Source: Streptacidiphilus fuscans (GTDB lineage Bacteria; Actinomycetota; Actinomycetes; Streptomycetales; Streptomycetaceae). From it: a stretch of 64,000 bases of DNA. Under the pieces are notes generated by a model. The model was not told the DNA's origin and did not search any database. It saw nothing but the letters and a program-made list of their open reading frames with translations. A program made the translations under genes and the position numbers. Below, one piece after another: positions 55,760 through 64,000 of the stretch. The DNA is taken from positions 250,330 through 314,329 of the forward strand of contig NZ_JADPRT010000004.1 of NCBI RefSeq assembly GCF_015690355.1, read 5' to 3'. How positions within the stretch are numbered: position 1 is the first letter of the stretch; each line of letters begins with the position of its first letter.

Positions 55760-56686
55760 ATGAAGCTCGTCTTCGCAGGCACCCCCGAGGTCGCCGTCCC
55801 GTCGCTGGACGCGCTGATCGCCTCCCGGCACGAGGTCGCCGCCGTGGTGACCCGGCCGGACGCCCCCGCGGGGCGTGGGCGCAAGCTGGTGGCCAGCCCG
55901 GTCGCGCAGCGCGCCGAGGAGGCGGGGATCGAGGTGCTGCGGCCGGCCAAGCCGCGCGACCCGGAGTTCCTGGAGCGGCTGGCCGAGATCGCCCCGGACT
56001 GCTGCCCGGTGGTCGCCTACGGCGCGCTGCTGCCGCAGGTCGCCCTGGACGTTCCGGCGCGGGGCTGGGTCAACCTGCACTTCTCGCTGCTGCCCGCCTG
56101 GCGCGGCGCGGCCCCGGTGCAGCACGCGGTGCTGGCGGGCGACGAGGTGACGGGGGCGTCGACGTTCCTGATCGAGCGGGGCCTCGACTCCGGCCCCGTC
56201 TACGGGACGGTGACGGAGGAAATCCGTCTGGGTGACACCAGTGGGGATCTGCTGGGCCGGCTGTCAGTGTCGGGTGCCAAGCTGTTGGTCGCGACGATGG
56301 ACGGAATCGAGGACGGTGCGCTGGAGGCGCGTCCGCAGCCTGCGGACGGCGTCACCCTGGCACCGAAGATCACGGTGGAGGACGCCAGGATCGACTGGCG
56401 GGCGCCGGCGCTGCGGGTGGACCGCGTGGTGCGGGGCTGCTCGCCCGCGCCGGGCGCGTGGACGGAGTTCCGGGGCGAGCGGCTGAAGGTCGCCTCGGTG
56501 CGGCTGGCGGCGGGGCGCTCCGAGTTGGGCCCGGGCGAGGTGCTGGTGCAGAAGAACACGGTGCGGGTCGGCACGGGCTCGTACGAGATCGAGCTGGGCG
56601 AGGTCCAGCCGCAGGGCAAGAAGCGGATGACGGCGGGCGACTGGGCGCGAGGCGCCCGGGTCGAGGCGGGCGAGCGACTGAGCTGA
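55760..56686 (+). CDS. fmt: Methionyl-tRNA formyltransferase
   Basis: 308 aa from ATG 55760 with GAGAAAGG upstream. It formylates Met-tRNA(fMet) using 10-formyl-THF. The Rossmann start [19 protein letters not shown], the catalytic region [19 protein letters not shown] (Asn, His), then the Asp in ERGLDSGPV are all present, as is the C-terminal OB-like tRNA-binding domain (from about 205). It is normally followed by rsmB; here a minus-strand PstS-like gene is inserted between them. Confidence 0.96.
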   Translation: MKLVFAGTPEVAVPSLDALIASRHEVAAVVTRPDAPAGRGRKLVASPVAQRAEEAGIEVLRPAKPRDPEFLERLAEIAPDCCPVVAYGALLPQVALDVPARGWVNLHFSLLPAWRGAAPVQHAVLAGDEVTGASTFLIERGLDSGPVYGTVTEEIRLGDTSGDLLGRLSVSGAKLLVATMDGIEDGALEARPQPADGVTLAPKITVEDARIDWRAPALRVDRVVRGCSPAPGAWTEFRGERLKVASVRLAAGRSELGPGEVLVQKNTVRVGTGSYEIELGEVQPQGKKRMTAGDWARGARVEAGERLS

Positions 56687-56751
56687 CGCCCGGGCGAGAG
56701 CGCCTGGGCTGACGCCGCGTCAGGATGGCACGGCGTCAGGGCGACACGGCG

Positions 56752-58233
56752 TCAGCCGTTGCAGGCACCGTCCAGTCTGGTGCCGCTCAGGTCCTGGCAG
56801 GCGATGAAGCCGTGGCCGCGCAGGGCGGCGACCTCGGGGCCGCTGGTGAGGAAGTCGAGGAAGTCGGCGGTCAGCCCGGTGGGCGCGCCGTCGGTGAAGA
56901 GGTACTCGGTCGCGACGAACGGATAGCTGCCGTCCTTGACGGACGCGGTGCTGGGGGTGTGGCCGTCCACCCCGATGACCTGGACGGCGGGGAAGAACGG
57001 CAGCGCGTCTGCCTCGGCGTAGCCGATCGCGTAAGGGTGCGACTCGACGTATCCGAGCAGGTCCATCGTCGAGTCCTCGGTGCAGTAGCTGCCGGCCCTG
57101 CTCGGGTTCTGCACGCCGCAGGGGCGGTCGCCCGCGGGCTCGGGGTCGACGCCGCCGAAGAACGCGTGCGCGAACGCGGTCCGGGTGCCGGACACGTCGC
57201 TGCGGCCCACCGCGACGAGGGAGGGATGGCTGGGGTCGCCCGCGCCGCTGAACAGCTGCCGCAGGTCGTCCGCGCTGATGCCGTTCTGGCCGAAGAGATT
57301 GGGATAGGTGCTGATCAGCGCGGTGTTGGCGACCAGGGCGTAGGTGACCACCCCGACCGGACGCGCGGTCAGCCCCGCGTAGCTGTGCTGCGAGGCGGGC
57401 AGGCCGTCCGACATGGCGACGCTGCTGCCGCTGCCCGACTTCTCCAGGTCGGCCAGCCCCTTGCCGCTGCCGTCGGCGGTGATCAGGACGGTGGCGTTGG
57501 GGCAGAGTTGCCGGTAGCTGTTGCGGGCCTGGTTGACCACAGGTGCGAAGGCGGTGGATCCCTGGAACTCGACGGTCTCGCTCGCGCACGCCGCGCTCGG
57601 CGTCAGCGCGTCGTTGGCGAGCCGGACCCCGATCACCACGCCGGCCGCCAGCACCGCGAGCGCCACCGGCAGCGCGACGTACCAGAAGCGGGTGGGCCGC
57701 CGGTCGTGGCGGACCAGTCCGCCCTCGCGGATGCCGAAGGCGGGCTTGACCTCCATGTCCTTGGCGCGGTCACCGGAGAGCAGCAGGGTCAGCTTGAACC
57801 CGGTGCCCGGGTTGAGCGAGAACGGCGGCAGCTGGATCCGGTTCTGGGTGAGCGGGTCCACCGTGCTGTCGGCGCCCTGGGCCTTGACGTCCTCGTGGAG
57901 GCGGTCGTGGTCCCGGATCTTGTAGCCCTTGATCTTCCGGTTGGCGAAGGTGAAGGAGAGCGGCGTCTCCCAGTACTCCTTGAGGAACGACTGCCGGCTG
58001 GGGTTGCTCACGTCGAGGATCACCAGGCTGCCGTCGCTGATGTCGGTGCCCTGGTAGGTGATCTCCCACTTGTCGGCACCCTTGTTGATCTCCTCGTCGT
58101 ACAGCACCGACCAGGACAGCTCGCGCGGCGGATGCCAGTTGCGCCAGAGCAGCCCCGCCGCGGTGGTGATCGCCGCGACCAGGAGCGCGCCGAGCACCGC
58201 CTTGCTGTCGATGAAGGAGTTCAGCCACCCCAT
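56752..58233 (-). CDS. Membrane-anchored PstS-like substrate-binding protein
   Basis: 493 aa from ATG at 58233 (MGWLNSFIDSK). One membrane segment lies near 10-28 and a second near 200-222 (FWYVALPVALAVLAAGVVIG). Between them lie 170 residues, probably cytoplasmic if both ends are arranged in the usual way. The C-terminal 265 residues are a PstS-type periplasmic-binding fold: ETVEFQGSTAFAPVVNQARN, GSGKGLADLEKSGSGSS, VGRSDVSGTRTAFAHAFFGG. No phosphate transporter genes are adjacent, and the anchor plus inner domain is not the normal PstS lipoprotein plan, so a sensing role is possible. Confidence 0.8.
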   Translation of the reverse strand: MGWLNSFIDSKAVLGALLVAAITTAAGLLWRNWHPPRELSWSVLYDEEINKGADKWEITYQGTDISDGSLVILDVSNPSRQSFLKEYWETPLSFTFANRKIKGYKIRDHDRLHEDVKAQGADSTVDPLTQNRIQLPPFSLNPGTGFKLTLLLSGDRAKDMEVKPAFGIREGGLVRHDRRPTRFWYVALPVALAVLAAGVVIGVRLANDALTPSAACASETVEFQGSTAFAPVVNQARNSYRQLCPNATVLITADGSGKGLADLEKSGSGSSVAMSDGLPASQHSYAGLTARPVGVVTYALVANTALISTYPNLFGQNGISADDLRQLFSGAGDPSHPSLVAVGRSDVSGTRTAFAHAFFGGVDPEPAGDRPCGVQNPSRAGSYCTEDSTMDLLGYVESHPYAIGYAEADALPFFPAVQVIGVDGHTPSTASVKDGSYPFVATEYLFTDGAPTGLTADFLDFLTSGPEVAALRGHGFIACQDLSGTRLDGACNG

Positions 58234-58525
58234 GTCGTTCCCCGCCCCCGCCCGGTGCCGGCACCGCTTTTCTCTTGTGGGCACGAAGATGACAAGGGCG
58301 GGCAGCCGGAACGGGGCCGTCCGATGTCGTCAGGGTGAAGCGCGTACGACCGCTGGTGCAGGAGCGGCACAGATCTGACATTCCCTCAGCCATGTCCTGG
58401 CTCGGGGCCGAGACCCGTCATGCGGCATGATGGAACGGATTCCTCGCCCTGGTGACGTCAGCCGACGGCGCGGAACCGGATAACGACCGCAGCACTTTCA
58501 GCACCGTCACGTAAGGCCGACGCAC

Positions 58526-59974
58526 ATGAGCACCTCGCCCCGCCCCGCGAATCCTGCGAAGAAGCGCCCGTACCGCAAGCCCGCGCAGGACCCGGCCCGA
58601 CGGCTGGCCTTCGACGCCCTGCGCGCCGTCGACGAGCGCGACGCCTACGCCAACCTGGTCCTCCCCGCGCTGCTGCGCAAGGCCGAGCAGGACGTGAACT
58701 TCACCCGCCGGGACGCGGCCTTCGCCACCGAGCTCGTCTACGGCACGCTCCGGATGCGCGGCAGCTACGACGCGATCATCGCCGCCTGCGTGGACCGCCC
58801 GCTCAGCCGGATCGACCCGCCGGTCCTCGACGTCATCTCGCTCGGCGCGCACCAGCTGCTCGCCACCCGGATCCCGACCCACGCCGCCGTCTCTGCCACC
58901 GTGGACCTGGCCCGGACGGTGCTGACGGACGGCCCGGCCAAGTTCGTCAACGCGGTGCTGCGCAAGATCTCCCAGCACGACCTCGACACCTGGCTGGAGC
59001 AGGTCGCCCCGCCCTACGAGGACGACGCGGAGGAGCACCTCGGCGTGCTCCACTCGCACCCGCGCTGGGTGGTCTCCGCGCTCTGGGACGCGCTCGGCGT
59101 CTGGCAGCCGGACTCCGCCGGACGCACGGCGATGGAGCAGCTGCTCGCCGCCGACAACGACCGCCCCGCCGTCACCCTGGTCGCGCGCCCCGGCCGCTCC
59201 ACCGTCACCGAGCTGCGCGAGGCGCTCGACGAGGACGCGACCGAGCCCGGACGCTGGTCCCCCTACGCGGTCCGGCTGGCCGAGGGCGGCGACCCGGCCG
59301 ACCTCAAGGCGGTGCGCGAGAACCGCGCCGGTGTCCAGGACGAGGGCAGCCAGCTGGTCGCGTCGGCGCTCGCGGCCGCGCCGCTGGAGGGCGGCTCGGA
59401 CCGCGTCTGGCTGGACGGCTGTGCGGGCCCCGGCGGCAAGGCCGCGCTCCTCGCCGCGCTCGCTGCGGAGCGGGGCGCCGCGCTGGTCGCCTCCGAGGCC
59501 CAGCCGCACCGCGCGCGCCTGGTCGCGCGGGCGCTGGAGGGCAACCCCGGCCCGTACGCGGTGATCACCGCCGACGGCACCCGCCCGGCGTGGCAGCCCG
59601 CCAGCTTCGACCGCGTCCTGGTCGACGTCCCCTGCTCCGGCCTCGGCGCGCTGCGGCGCCGCCCGGAGTCGCGGTGGCGGCGGCGCCCGTCCGACGTCGC
59701 GAACTTCAACCCCCTGCAGCGCGCGCTGCTCCGCTCCGCGATCGACGCGACCCGGCCCGGCGGTGTGGTCGGGTACGCGACGTGCTCGCCGCATCTCGCT
59801 GAGACGCGGGTCGTGGTCAACGACGTGCTCAAGGGACGTGACGACGTGGAGTGGATCGACGCTCGCCCGCTGATGCCGGGGGTCCCGGACCTGGGGGACG
59901 GGCCGGACGTGCAGCTCTGGCCGCACCTTCATGGCACCGATGCCATGTATCTGGCGCTGCTCAGGAAGAAGTAG
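58526..59974 (+). CDS. rsmB: 16S rRNA m5C967 methyltransferase RsmB
   Basis: 482 aa; ATG 58526. The N-terminal NusB-like RNA-binding domain is about 22-165 (ARRLAFDALRAVDERDAYAN). The SAM-binding domain has VWLDGCAGPGGKAALLAALA near 292, and two catalytic cysteines in DVPCSGLGALRRRPE and YATCSPHLAET. It methylates C967 of 16S rRNA (E. coli numbering). Upstream it is separated from fmt by the PstS-like gene; a 127-bp repeat follows its stop. Confidence 0.95.
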   Translation: MSTSPRPANPAKKRPYRKPAQDPARRLAFDALRAVDERDAYANLVLPALLRKAEQDVNFTRRDAAFATELVYGTLRMRGSYDAIIAACVDRPLSRIDPPVLDVISLGAHQLLATRIPTHAAVSATVDLARTVLTDGPAKFVNAVLRKISQHDLDTWLEQVAPPYEDDAEEHLGVLHSHPRWVVSALWDALGVWQPDSAGRTAMEQLLAADNDRPAVTLVARPGRSTVTELREALDEDATEPGRWSPYAVRLAEGGDPADLKAVRENRAGVQDEGSQLVASALAAAPLEGGSDRVWLDGCAGPGGKAALLAALAAERGAALVASEAQPHRARLVARALEGNPGPYAVITADGTRPAWQPASFDRVLVDVPCSGLGALRRRPESRWRRRPSDVANFNPLQRALLRSAIDATRPGGVVGYATCSPHLAETRVVVNDVLKGRDDVEWIDARPLMPGVPDLGDGPDVQLWPHLHGTDAMYLALLRKK

Positions 59975-60001
59975 ACGGACAGAAGTTTGCTGCTGCAGGT
60001 A

Positions 60002-60128
60002 GTTGCACTATTCAGGGGCGCGGGGAACTGCGCGAGTAACCACCCTGTGCGGATGGCCCTGCGCGTTCGGTGCTCTACCTCCATGGGTGGCTTGTCGCGC
60101 AGTTCCCCGCGCCCCCAGATAGTGCAAC
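60002..60128. repeat. 127-bp palindromic repeat element, copy B
   Basis: The arms 60002-60045 and 60085-60128 (44 bp each) are inverted with a few mismatches around a 39-bp loop. The arm core and the loop start (GTGCGGATGGCCCTGC then CGTTCGG) match copy A at 54023-54149, while the rest of the loop differs. It fills the gap between rsmB and rpe; degenerate family sequence continues to about 60180. Confidence 0.9.
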
Positions 60129-60244
60129 CGCCTGCGGGAGCACGCGCTCGGCTGGTCGCGTCCCTGGGGTGGTTGCAACGTCCCCTCGTCCCAGGCCATG
60201 CGGCATGATGGCCGGAGGAGATCGTCTACCGGAGAGTGCGTGAG

Positions 60245-60928
60245 ATGCCCCAGATCTGTCCCAGCATCCTGTCCGCCGACTTCGCGCGCCTCGCGGCGGA
60301 GGCGGAGGCCGTACGCGGGGCCGACTGGCTGCACGTGGACGTCATGGACAACCACTTCGTGCCGAACCTGACCCTGGGCCTGCCCGTTGTGGAGTCCCTG
60401 CGGAAGGCCACGGACATCCCGCTCGACTGCCACCTGATGATCGAGGACCCGGACCGCTGGGCGCCGCAGTACGCGGAGGCGGGCGCGGGGTCGGTCACGT
60501 TCCACGTCGAGGCCGCCAGCGCGCCGATCCGGCTCGCGCGCGACCTGCGCGCCCTCGGTTCGCGCGCCTCGATGGCGCTGCGGCCGGCGACGCCGATCGA
60601 GCCGTACGAGGACCTGCTGCCCGAGCTGGACATGGTGCTGCTCATGACCGTCGAGCCGGGCTTCGGCGGGCAGTCCTTCCTCGACATCATGCTGCCCAAG
60701 ATCCGTCGGACCCGGCAGCTGATCGACCGTCACGGGCTGCAGCTCTGGCTCCAGGTGGACGGCGGCGTCTCCGCGTCCACCATCGAGCGCTGCGCCGACG
60801 CGGGGGCGGACGTCTTCGTCGCCGGGTCCGCGGTCTACGGCGCGGACGACCCGGCGGCGGCCGTCGCCGCGCTGCGGGCGCAGGCGAAGACCGCAACGGA
60901 GAGCGCGCCCTGGGTTCGCGCGCTCTGA
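60245..60928 (+). CDS. rpe: Ribulose-phosphate 3-epimerase
   Basis: 227 aa from ATG 60245 with GGAGAG at 60231-60236; the GTG at 60236 is too close to that site. It interconverts ribulose 5-phosphate and xylulose 5-phosphate in the pentose phosphate pathway. Motifs: [12 protein letters not shown], the metal site in [35 protein letters not shown] and VDGGV. The 3' end forms a hairpin (GAGCGCG/CGCGCTC, 60901-60925) that may terminate transcription. Confidence 0.96.
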   Translation: MPQICPSILSADFARLAAEAEAVRGADWLHVDVMDNHFVPNLTLGLPVVESLRKATDIPLDCHLMIEDPDRWAPQYAEAGAGSVTFHVEAASAPIRLARDLRALGSRASMALRPATPIEPYEDLLPELDMVLLMTVEPGFGGQSFLDIMLPKIRRTRQLIDRHGLQLWLQVDGGVSASTIERCADAGADVFVAGSAVYGADDPAAAVAALRAQAKTATESAPWVRAL

Positions 60929-60939
60929 TCGGCGTAGGC

Positions 60940-62515
<1,576 letters not shown>

Positions 62516-62531
62516 CGCCCGGTCGTTGACG

Positions 62532-62579
62532 ACCGCAGCACCGCAGCACCGCAGCACCGCAGCGCCGCAATGCCGCAGT
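62532..62579. repeat. Six 8-bp tandem repeats
   Basis: ACCGCAGC is repeated four times exactly from 62532 to 62563, followed by two degenerate copies (GCCGCAAT, GCCGCAGT) to 62579. It lies between the guaB1 stop and the terminator hairpin. Confidence 0.85.
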
Positions 62580-62584
62580 ACCTC

Positions 62585-62634
62585 GGAGCCGCTGTCTGCT
62601 GACCCCCGCCAGGGGTTGAGCAGACAGCGGCTCC
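62585..62634. terminator. Perfect 16-bp hairpin with an inner stem
   Basis: GGAGCCGCTGTCTGCT (62585-62600) and its exact complement (62619-62634) enclose a loop that itself pairs ACCCC/GGGGT. It separates convergent guaB1 and the secreted-protein gene, and can serve both strands. Confidence 0.9.
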
Positions 62635-62663
62635 CTGCGCATCAGTCGTTCAGCGTGACGACC

Positions 62664-63038
62664 TCAGTTGCACACGCCCTGCCACTCCATCACGCCGGTG
62701 GCCTTGTCATGGATCTGGGGGCAGAGGTACTTGCCCGGGCCGTCGTCGATCCAGCCGGATCCGGCGCCGGTGGACGTCCAGATCGCGTTGTCGTTGGCGT
62801 CGTCGATGGAGAACAGGCAGTTGACGCCGGTTCCGGTCGGGAAGAACTCCATCTGGTCGTGGTACCCGCCGTTGACGTAATGCAGCTGGATCTCCTCGGT
62901 AGCGGCGCAGCCGCCCCAGTTTCCGTAGTAGGTACCCTCGTTCGCCGCGAAGGCGGGCGTGGACGCGGCGAAGGCGATCGCGGCGCTGGCACCGATGACG
63001 GCGGCGGCGGATCGCAGGGACGTACGGCGAGTCATCAT
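62664..63038 (-). CDS. Small secreted protein of unknown function
   Basis: 124 aa from ATG at 63038 (a second ATG follows directly at 63035); GAAGGA lies 8 bases upstream. The signal peptide covers about 1-32 (RTSLRSAAAVIGASAAIAFA, ending AFA-AN). The mature protein has about 92 residues, is acidic and Gly-rich, and has four Cys (GGCAAT, VNCLF, YLCPQ, GVCN), probably two disulfides. No family is recognised. It has no partner gene. Confidence 0.75.
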   Translation of the reverse strand: MMTRRTSLRSAAAVIGASAAIAFAASTPAFAANEGTYYGNWGGCAATEEIQLHYVNGGYHDQMEFFPTGTGVNCLFSIDDANDNAIWTSTGAGSGWIDDGPGKYLCPQIHDKATGVMEWQGVCN

Positions 63039-63237
63039 CAAACGCATCCTTCGTCCGGACATGTCGGGAGAACCCTGCGTCCCGTCGGGCCGCAGCGCTG
63101 ACTGCACCGCTTGGGAACGGTCCTGCGCTCCAAGCGGCACGGCCAGCCTGCTGCAGCGGGCCGAGGCAGTCCCGTTTCCCGTACGTATCCGTACAGCCGA
63201 GGCCGAGGCGGAGGCCGACGCCGACGCCGAGTGCGCG

Positions 63238-63948
63238 TCAGCCCAGGGGTGTGAGGAGGCAGCGGCTGGTCATGCCCGTGGTGCGGTCGAGCGCTGCCGC
63301 GGCTGCCGAGTAGGCGTCGGGCAGGTCGCGGAGTTCCCACAGCATGCGGGCGGAGGCCCAGGCGGCGTCGCGTGCGGCGTCGATGCTCCACGAGCCGAGC
63401 AGATGCAGGAGCGGGTCGGCCACGTCCAACTCGGCTGGGAGCGTGAGCAGTTCCTCCCGGACCTGGTCCTCGACGCAGGCCAGGACGTCGTTGACACGGT
63501 GGAAGTCCGCCTCCAGCGCCTGCGGCGGGATGCCGAGGCTGCGGCAGGAGTCGACGACGGACAGCGGCAGGTCGTGCTGGATATGGCTGTTGATTCCGGC
63601 CAGCGCGAACTGAACGGGCCGGATGCCGGGGTGGCGTCGCAGCTCCAGGAGCGGACGCCAGCAGGCCGGCGGTGTGTCGGCGGTGAGCGCGCCGAGGAAG
63701 CGGTCGGCGAAGAGCGTGGAGAGGCGTGCCACATCGACGGGTGAGCGGAACCAGCCCGCGTCGCCGAGGCGGTCGGTGACCGCGTCGGTCACCTGCAGGT
63801 ACACCCCGCCGAACACGCCCACCCCGTCCCCGGGCGGAAGGCCGCCGGTGGCCTCGCCGATCCGGGCCGCCACGACGGTGACGGCGTCGGCGGGCGCGGT
63901 GCTCAGCGCGACGGCGTCCGTGGTTTCCGTGGTGTCGGTGGAGTCCAT
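63238..63948 (-). CDS. DUF5995 family protein
   Basis: 236 aa; ATG at 63948. CACAGT on the minus strand (63955-63960) ends 6 bases before, again suggesting a leaderless transcript. The central block RHPGIRPVQFALAGINSHIQ, HDLPLSVVDSCRSLG, DFHRVNDVLACVE and the C-terminal GSWSIDAARDAAWASARML are the conserved parts of DUF5995, an all-helical actinobacterial family without known function; the His residues in the middle (IQHDLP, FHRVND) could bind metal. The gene lies at the window edge, with only 52 bases beyond it. Confidence 0.8.
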   Translation of the reverse strand: MDSTDTTETTDAVALSTAPADAVTVVAARIGEATGGLPPGDGVGVFGGVYLQVTDAVTDRLGDAGWFRSPVDVARLSTLFADRFLGALTADTPPACWRPLLELRRHPGIRPVQFALAGINSHIQHDLPLSVVDSCRSLGIPPQALEADFHRVNDVLACVEDQVREELLTLPAELDVADPLLHLLGSWSIDAARDAAWASARMLWELRDLPDAYSAAAAALDRTTGMTSRCLLTPLG

Positions 63949-64000
63949 GGCGCAACTGTGCCAAGCAGGTGGGGCGCAGGGGATCCGCCAGGCGGGTGGT

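Noticed and set aside
63195-63237. GCCGAG/GCCGAC hexamer run as a coding repeat or regulatory array
   Set aside because: It is a short low-complexity run of the local base composition in a 199-base gap without dyad symmetry or adjacent promoter.

Overview
High-GC (roughly 70% by eye) actinobacterial chromosome, almost certainly family Streptomycetaceae. The markers are BldD with the full c-di-GMP signature, the Streptomyces-type integration host factor, GuaB1, Hanks kinases, a SpoIIE/PAS/GAF phosphatase, many GTG starts, leaderless-looking promoters and a 127-bp palindromic repeat family common in streptomycetes. The genus cannot be fixed from this window. There is no rRNA, tRNA, phage, insertion sequence or CRISPR array.

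Layout. (1) 1-1970: the tail of a START-like protein, a RibD/DHFR-like reductase and an SDR, closed by a perfect 16-bp terminator against bldD. (2) 1971-19340: the conserved core. bldD is divergent from a long pyrimidine operon (pyrR-pyrB-pyrC-PH protein-carA-carB-pyrD-pyrK-pyrDB-pyrF) that makes UMP from bicarbonate, glutamine and aspartate, with a PyrR-type RNA element over the first ribosome binding site. It carries two dihydroorotate dehydrogenases, a quinone-type PyrD and a PyrDB/PyrK pair. Then come the sIHF gene, gmk, rpoZ, coaBC and metK. (3) 19404-32301: accessory genes: a serine hydrolase/TetR pair with three phased operators, a secreted lysozyme-like protein, CBS and GNAT proteins, a Gly/Ser-rich HlyD-like adaptor and ArnT-like glycosyltransferase, a TetR/AidB-like dehydrogenase pair, a trans-prenyl synthase-like protein and two orphans. 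(4) 32666-44955: signalling and cell surface: the PAS-GAF-SpoIIE-HATPase protein, a PQQ-propeller kinase divergent from an APC permease, and a compact four-gene cell-envelope unit (secreted DUF4232 protein, lipoprotein sortase, ECF sigma factor, membrane protein with a near-identical DUF4232 ectodomain). (5) 45111-50942: a catabolic island: NCS1 permease, PucR regulator, ureohydrolase and nitrilase-family amidase, with a shared candidate operator. (6) 51142-62515: core genes again (priA, def, fmt, rsmB, rpe, guaB1) with inserted HTH and PstS-like genes and intergenic repeats. (7) 62664-63948: a small secreted protein and a DUF5995 protein.

The strongest candidate for an undescribed system is the DUF4232/sortase/ECF sigma unit at 41307-44394. 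The membrane partner of the sigma factor carries on its outside a copy of the secreted protein made by the same operon. The operon is preceded by an ECF-like promoter (AACC-N16-CGTC), and the sigma gene has no canonical start codon (best start ATC, behind a start-stop ATGTAA).
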